Shown: positions 60,487 through 64,000 of the stretch, piece after piece
How positions within the stretch are numbered: position 1 is the stretch's first letter
How the letters are laid out: every line of letters starts with the position of its first letter
NCBI GenBank assembly: GCA_918292005.1
Contig: CAKJZJ010000006.1
Location: forward strand, 1 to 64,000
Origin: Clostridiales bacterium
GTDB taxonomy: Bacteria; Bacillota; Clostridia; Christensenellales; UBA1242
Length of the DNA: 64,000 nucleotides
Reading direction: 5' to 3'
Made by a program: the position numbers and the translations under genes
Notes under the pieces: generated by a model
Told to the model about the DNA's origin: nothing
The model's input: only the letters and a program-made list of their open reading frames with translations
The model's database searches: none

Positions 60487-61689
60487 ATGGCAAAAGCAAA
60501 ATTTGAAAGAACTAAGCCTCACGTTAACGTAGGTACAATCGGACACGTTGACCACGGCAAAACAACTCTTACTGCTGCTATCACAATGACACTAGCTGCT
60601 CAGGGCAAGGCACTTGCAATGGACTATGGTGCTATTGATAAAGCTCCAGAAGAGAGAGCAAGAGGTATTACAATTAATACCGCACACGTTGAATACGAGA
60701 CAGACAAAAGACACTATGCACACGTTGACTGTCCAGGACACGCTGACTATGTTAAAAACATGATCACTGGTGCTGCTCAGATGGACGGTGCTATCCTAGT
60801 TGTTGCTGCAACTGATGGTCCAATGCCTCAGACAAGAGAGCACATCCTTCTTGCTAGACAAGTTGGTGTTCCTTACATCGTAGTATTCATGAATAAAACC
60901 GACCAAGTTAATGACCCTGAACTTCTTGAATTAGTTGAGATGGAAATCAGAGATTTGTTAACAGAGTATGGATTCCCTGGAGATACTACTCCAATTATCA
61001 AAGGTTCCGCTTTAAAGGCTCTAGAGGCTGCTAAAGATGGTAAAGTTGATGATCCTGCATGTGCATGCATCAACGAACTTATGGAAGCTCTTGATACTTA
61101 CATTCCTGAACCACAAAGAGATACAGATAAACCATTCCTAATGCCAGTTGAAGATGTATTCACAATTACTGGTCGTGGTACTGTTGCTACTGGTAGAGTA
61201 GAGAGAGGTACTGTAAAAGTTGGTGATACAGTTGAAATCGTTGGTATGGGTTCAAAGCTTACAACAGTTATTACTGGTGTTGAAATGTTCAGAAAGATGC
61301 TTGATCAGGCTCAAGCAGGCGATAACGTTGGTCTACTACTACGTGGTATTCAGAGAAACGAAATCGAAAGAGGACAAGTTCTTGCTAAACCTGCTTCTAT
61401 TCATCCACATACTCACTTCACTTCAGAAGTATATGTATTGAAGAAAGAAGAGGGTGGTCGTCATACTCCATTCTTCAATGGTTACAGACCACAATTCTAT
61501 TTCAGAACAACTGATGTTACTGGTACTATCGAATTGCCAGAAGGCGTTGAAATGGTTATGCCAGGTGATAACGTTAGAATGACTATCAAACTTATCACTC
61601 CAATCGCTATCGAGCAAGGTTTGAGATTCGCTATCCGTGAGGGTGGTAGAACAGTTGGTTCCGGTGTTGTTAGCTCAATCATCGAGTAA
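60487..61689 (+). CDS. tuf: elongation factor Tu
   Basis: This 400-residue GTPase delivers aminoacyl-tRNA to the ribosome. G1 is GHVDHGKT, switch [22 protein letters not shown] and G4 NKTD. Domain 2 has [18 protein letters not shown] lies 11 bases before the ATG, a rather long spacing. Its base composition is somewhat more GC-rich than its neighbours, as expected of the most highly expressed gene. It is the last gene of the operon. Confidence 0.98.
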   Translation: MAKAKFERTKPHVNVGTIGHVDHGKTTLTAAITMTLAAQGKALAMDYGAIDKAPEERARGITINTAHVEYETDKRHYAHVDCPGHADYVKNMITGAAQMDGAILVVAATDGPMPQTREHILLARQVGVPYIVVFMNKTDQVNDPELLELVEMEIRDLLTEYGFPGDTTPIIKGSALKALEAAKDGKVDDPACACINELMEALDTYIPEPQRDTDKPFLMPVEDVFTITGRGTVATGRVERGTVKVGDTVEIVGMGSKLTTVITGVEMFRKMLDQAQAGDNVGLLLRGIQRNEIERGQVLAKPASIHPHTHFTSEVYVLKKEEGGRHTPFFNGYRPQFYFRTTDVTGTIELPEGVEMVMPGDNVRMTIKLITPIAIEQGLRFAIREGGRTVGSGVVSSIIE

Positions 61690-61698
61690 TTACATCTA

Positions 61699-61728
61699 TA
61701 AAAAAGAAGTCGTATGACTTCTTTTTTT
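61699..61728 (+). terminator. terminator of the rpsL-tuf operon
   Basis: AAAAAAGAAGTC-GTAT-GACTTCTTTTTTT, 10 bases after the tuf stop. Confidence 0.92.
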
Positions 61729-61946
61729 GTGCTTCTTTATGGTACTATGCAAAAAATATTTTTATAGCTATATTTAGGATTTTTTATGATATTTGCATAG
61801 TTTCAAAAAACGCAATTTTATTCGATTGGAATAATTCATGATGTATATTTTCTGTTTTTAATGCACATCAAAAATTAAGAAATTTAATTTATTATTCGTT
61901 TTTCTTTTTTAGTCCTATATGATATAATTTACTTAGAGGTAATAAT

Positions 61947-63470
61947 ATGGTAGAAGATGGTGGATTGACAAGGAAAATTACTCAGGATGATTTTGTTACT
62001 GAGAAAATTGACGTTATCAAAAATAAACTATTAGGCTCTTATGATGATGAAGGGCATTATTTCTTGTCCAGACCTATCATTGAAGAGTTGCTTAAGTTAA
62101 ACAAATTAAAGAAAACATCTTTTGGCAATTCGATTTTTTGTGTAGGAACTTTACTAGGATATGGTGAGATAGTTTTTGAAGTTTCGTTCAATAAAAAGAC
62201 CAATGATGGTAAAAATGCCAAGGCTACTCTGTATGTTTTGGAAGGTGTTGATAAAATTAATGGCTACCTTCAAAATACTCTAAAAACCAAATTAGCTGAA
62301 TATGTTAGTGATGTTTCTAATTTTATGGAAGAAGCATACAAGTATTTTCGTGTAGTATTGAAACAAGAAGAAGTTGATGACGATGATGCCGATGAGGGGA
62401 GAGAGCGTAAAGTCGTTGACGACGATAAACTTGATGCTAGTTTTATTCTCGCAAAAAAGCAGTTTTCTATATTTTTAGATAAACTTTTGGACGAAAAATT
62501 TTTAGATGCTTACGGCAAATATTTTTCGTTTAGATTGTCTGCTTTGACCAAACTTAATAATGAATTTAGCAATACCATATTGGATAGTTTCAATTCTCAA
62601 TATAAACTCATCGAGAATACTTTTTTGCAAGAAAAGAATTATAAAATGTTGAATGAATTGCTTGATAAATGTATTGAAGAAGTTTCTGGGACAAATGAGC
62701 AATTTATAGCACAAGAAAAAGAATTTAATGACAAAACTAAACCTGCTCTAGATTCGTTTATTGAGAGTTACAATAAACTTAGTGACAAATATGAATCAAA
62801 AGCACTAAATATGTTGGAAAAATCTGATAGGGCAAGAGTAAAAGAAATGATAGACAAAGATTCATTGGTGGCTTCGGATACTCCTGTTCAAGATTATGAG
62901 AATATACGTGATTCTGTGGAAGAATTGGCCCAATTGGATACAGCTAAAACGGAAAAAGACTCCGATTCACTTGCTTATAGATTAACTCAGGATATCGAGC
63001 AAAAACAAAAAACCACACCAGAAGAGCCTAAACTTGAGCCTAAGAAACCTGAGCCTGAAGTGGCAAAAGAAGAGCCTAAACCAACATCTGTGGTTGAACA
63101 GTATATGTCTAGCAAGAATGATACTGTGGCTGAAGATAATACTCATGCAGCAGGTGGTTATTCTTCTGCCCAGTCGCTGAAAGATAGATTGAGTAGAATT
63201 GGGAAATATAAAGAGCAGACAGAAGATGAACATGATTGGGAAGAAGAGCAAGAAACTCCTACTTCTGATGATAAAATGGGCAATATATTCGATTTCTTCT
63301 CTCAACGTAGGTCAGAATTGGACGATCAAGTATCTAAGAACCTAAGTAATAGATATGACGAGTTTAATCAGGCTAGCGCAGAAACTGGTGATGATATGAC
63401 CGATTATTTTAGACAGAAGAAAAAGGGCGAGAGTACTGCAACTAAAAATGATTATGAAAGAGATATGTAA
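61947..63470 (+). CDS. unknown cytoplasmic coiled-coil protein, 507 residues
   Basis: Not recognised. There is no signal or membrane segment. Residues 1-130 are mixed alpha/beta. An acidic insert (EEVDDDDADEGRE) near 140-152 is followed by long helices (about 160-340) with coiled-coil character. Residues about 345-450 are disordered, with a Pro/Glu/Lys stretch (PEEPKLEPKKPEPEVAKEEP). A short helical end around NIFDFFSQRRSELDDQVSKN closes the protein. This architecture suggests a scaffold or adaptor. AGAGG lies just before the ATG, and a TATAAT (61923-61928) without a clear -35 lies upstream. It sits alone between tuf and rpmG. Confidence 0.85.
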   Translation: MVEDGGLTRKITQDDFVTEKIDVIKNKLLGSYDDEGHYFLSRPIIEELLKLNKLKKTSFGNSIFCVGTLLGYGEIVFEVSFNKKTNDGKNAKATLYVLEGVDKINGYLQNTLKTKLAEYVSDVSNFMEEAYKYFRVVLKQEEVDDDDADEGRERKVVDDDKLDASFILAKKQFSIFLDKLLDEKFLDAYGKYFSFRLSALTKLNNEFSNTILDSFNSQYKLIENTFLQEKNYKMLNELLDKCIEEVSGTNEQFIAQEKEFNDKTKPALDSFIESYNKLSDKYESKALNMLEKSDRARVKEMIDKDSLVASDTPVQDYENIRDSVEELAQLDTAKTEKDSDSLAYRLTQDIEQKQKTTPEEPKLEPKKPEPEVAKEEPKPTSVVEQYMSSKNDTVAEDNTHAAGGYSSAQSLKDRLSRIGKYKEQTEDEHDWEEEQETPTSDDKMGNIFDFFSQRRSELDDQVSKNLSNRYDEFNQASAETGDDMTDYFRQKKKGESTATKNDYERDM

Positions 63471-63499
63471 AATGGACTAGGACTACTAGTCCATTTTTT
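63470..63499 (+). terminator. terminator of the gene at 61947
   Basis: ATGGACTAG-GACTA-CTAGTCCAT followed by six T, directly after the stop. Confidence 0.9.
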
Positions 63500-63543
63500 C
63501 TGTATCTTTCTGCAAAGTTGTATAAAAATTTTCAGAAAAACAC

Positions 63544-63572
63544 TTGATTTTTTGAGCATAATATTATATATT
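63544..63572 (+). promoter_or_regulatory. upstream promoter P1 of rpmG
   Basis: TTGATT (63544-63549), 17 bases, TATATT (63567-63572). The predicted start is near 63579, just ahead of a terminator-like hairpin. Confidence 0.6.
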
Positions 63573-63587
63573 ATATAAGGTAGTAAG

Positions 63588-63617
63588 TAGAGTTAAGCGT
63601 GAAAGACTCTATTTTTT
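63588..63617 (+). terminator. terminator-like hairpin between two rpmG promoters
   Basis: TAGAGT (63588-63593) pairs with ACTCTA (63606-63611) around a 12-base loop and is followed by six T. A transcript from P1 would end after about 40 bases unless the hairpin is overcome. Attenuation or a tiny RNA is possible. Confidence 0.5.
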
Positions 63618-63629
63618 ATTGCATTGGCA

Positions 63630-63658
63630 TTGACAATGTATATTAACTATGTTAAAAT
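63630..63658 (+). promoter_or_regulatory. downstream promoter P2 of rpmG
   Basis: TTGACA (63630-63635), 17 bases, TAAAAT (63653-63658), near consensus. The start is expected near 63665. Confidence 0.82.
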
Positions 63659-63692
63659 TTACTGGCTAAGTAAGATAGCAAGGAGAAAAATT

Positions 63693-63842
63693 ATGAGAGA
63701 CAATATTATCATCGCTTGTACAGAATGCAAACAGAGAAACTACGATAGTCAAAAGAACAAAAAGAACGATCCAGATAGAATCGAAGTAAAGAAATATTGT
63801 AAATTCTGCAAAAAGCACACAGTTCATAAAGAAACCAAATAA
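63693..63842 (+). CDS. rpmG: ribosomal protein L33 (zinc-binding form)
   Basis: This 49-residue protein of the 50S subunit has two CxxC pairs (CTEC at residues 9-12, CKFC near 36-39), the zinc ribbon of the C+ form. It has the usual IACTECK start and ends [15 protein letters not shown] lies 7 bases before the ATG; the open frame extends upstream but without a ribosome site. A second gene, probably secE, follows after 19 bases, the classic rpmG-secE pairing. Confidence 0.95.
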   Translation: MRDNIIIACTECKQRNYDSQKNKKNDPDRIEVKKYCKFCKKHTVHKETK

Positions 63843-63861
63843 TTATATAAGGAATTGTAAA

Positions 63862-64000
63862 ATGGCAAAAAATAAAAAAATGTCTGAAAATGAAGATGTT
63901 GAAATTATTGAACCAGACACCCAAGAAGAAAATGTAGAAGTTGAAAATGTAGAAGAAACAACTGCTACCGAGGAAACTCCTAAGGGTAAAAAGAAGAATA
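63862..64000 (+). CDS. secE: probable preprotein translocase subunit SecE, 5' part only
   Basis: The gene runs off the window after 46 codons. What is visible is an acidic N-terminal extension (MAKNKKMSENEDVEIIEPDT and then Glu/Val-rich repeats) turning basic at GKKKN. Many clostridial SecE proteins have such an extension before the membrane helix. The call rests mainly on its place just after rpmG, with AAGGA 9 bases before the ATG. The membrane part that would prove it lies outside. Confidence 0.55.
   Translation, partial: MAKNKKMSENEDVEIIEPDTQEENVEVENVEETTATEETPKGKKKN

Noticed and set aside
61220-61441. Plus-strand ORF of 73 codons inside tuf
   Set aside because: Out-of-frame shadow of tuf domain 2.
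1-64000. Alternative genetic code (TGA as Trp)
   Set aside because: TGA ends yabP, the flippase-like gene and the gene at 4382 at sensible places, and Trp is encoded by TGG throughout.

Overview
The window is AT-rich, codes densely, and uses the standard bacterial code: TGA ends yabP, the flippase-like gene and the small gene at 4382. It carries classic Firmicute sporulation genes (yabP, yabQ, spoIIQ, spoIIID) with AGGAGG-type ribosome binding sites and TTGACA/TATAAT-type promoters. This fits a spore-forming or sporulation-derived member of the Clostridia. The two enormous lipoproteins and the low GC suggest an uncultured gut-type lineage, but that placement is inference.

Layout. 1-1000: tRNA-Glu (+), a duplicated structured element next to it, then elongator tRNA-Met and initiator tRNA-fMet (both -). 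1087-6106: sporulation and envelope block with yabP-yabQ-divIC (-), a flippase-like membrane protein (+), a deacetylase-like protein that has lost its metal ligands (-), a small secreted or anchored protein possibly related to YwmB, spoIIQ, acyl carrier protein and spoIIID (+). 6306-21845 and 22080-47045: two consecutive giant genes encoding lipid-anchored surface proteins of 5,179 and 8,321 residues. Together they fill about 63% of the window, and each has its own promoter and terminator. Both alternate Ig-like (Big2-type) blocks with long GLUG/beta-helix blocks. The second ends in two tandem NlpC/P60-like cysteine peptidase domains.

47350-61689: information-processing genes rpoB-rpoC, then four small or unknown genes (54922, 55334, a HicB-like antitoxin at 56445, a charged helical protein at 56841), then the rpsL-rpsG-fusA-tuf operon behind a long structured leader. 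61947-64000: an unknown coiled-coil protein, rpmG (L33) and the start of a gene that is probably secE.

The usual order rpmG-secE-nusG-rplKAJL-rpoBC-rpsL-rpsG-fusA-tuf is permuted here. rpoB follows the giant surface genes directly, and rpmG/secE lie downstream of tuf. Most transcription units have near-consensus promoters with 17-bp spacing and clear intrinsic terminators. The strongest candidates for something undescribed are the paired giant lipoproteins with a terminal peptidase tandem, the duplicated structured element beside tRNA-Glu, and the rpsL leader. RpoB and RpsL also carry residues at positions where substitutions in other bacteria cause rifampicin and streptomycin resistance.
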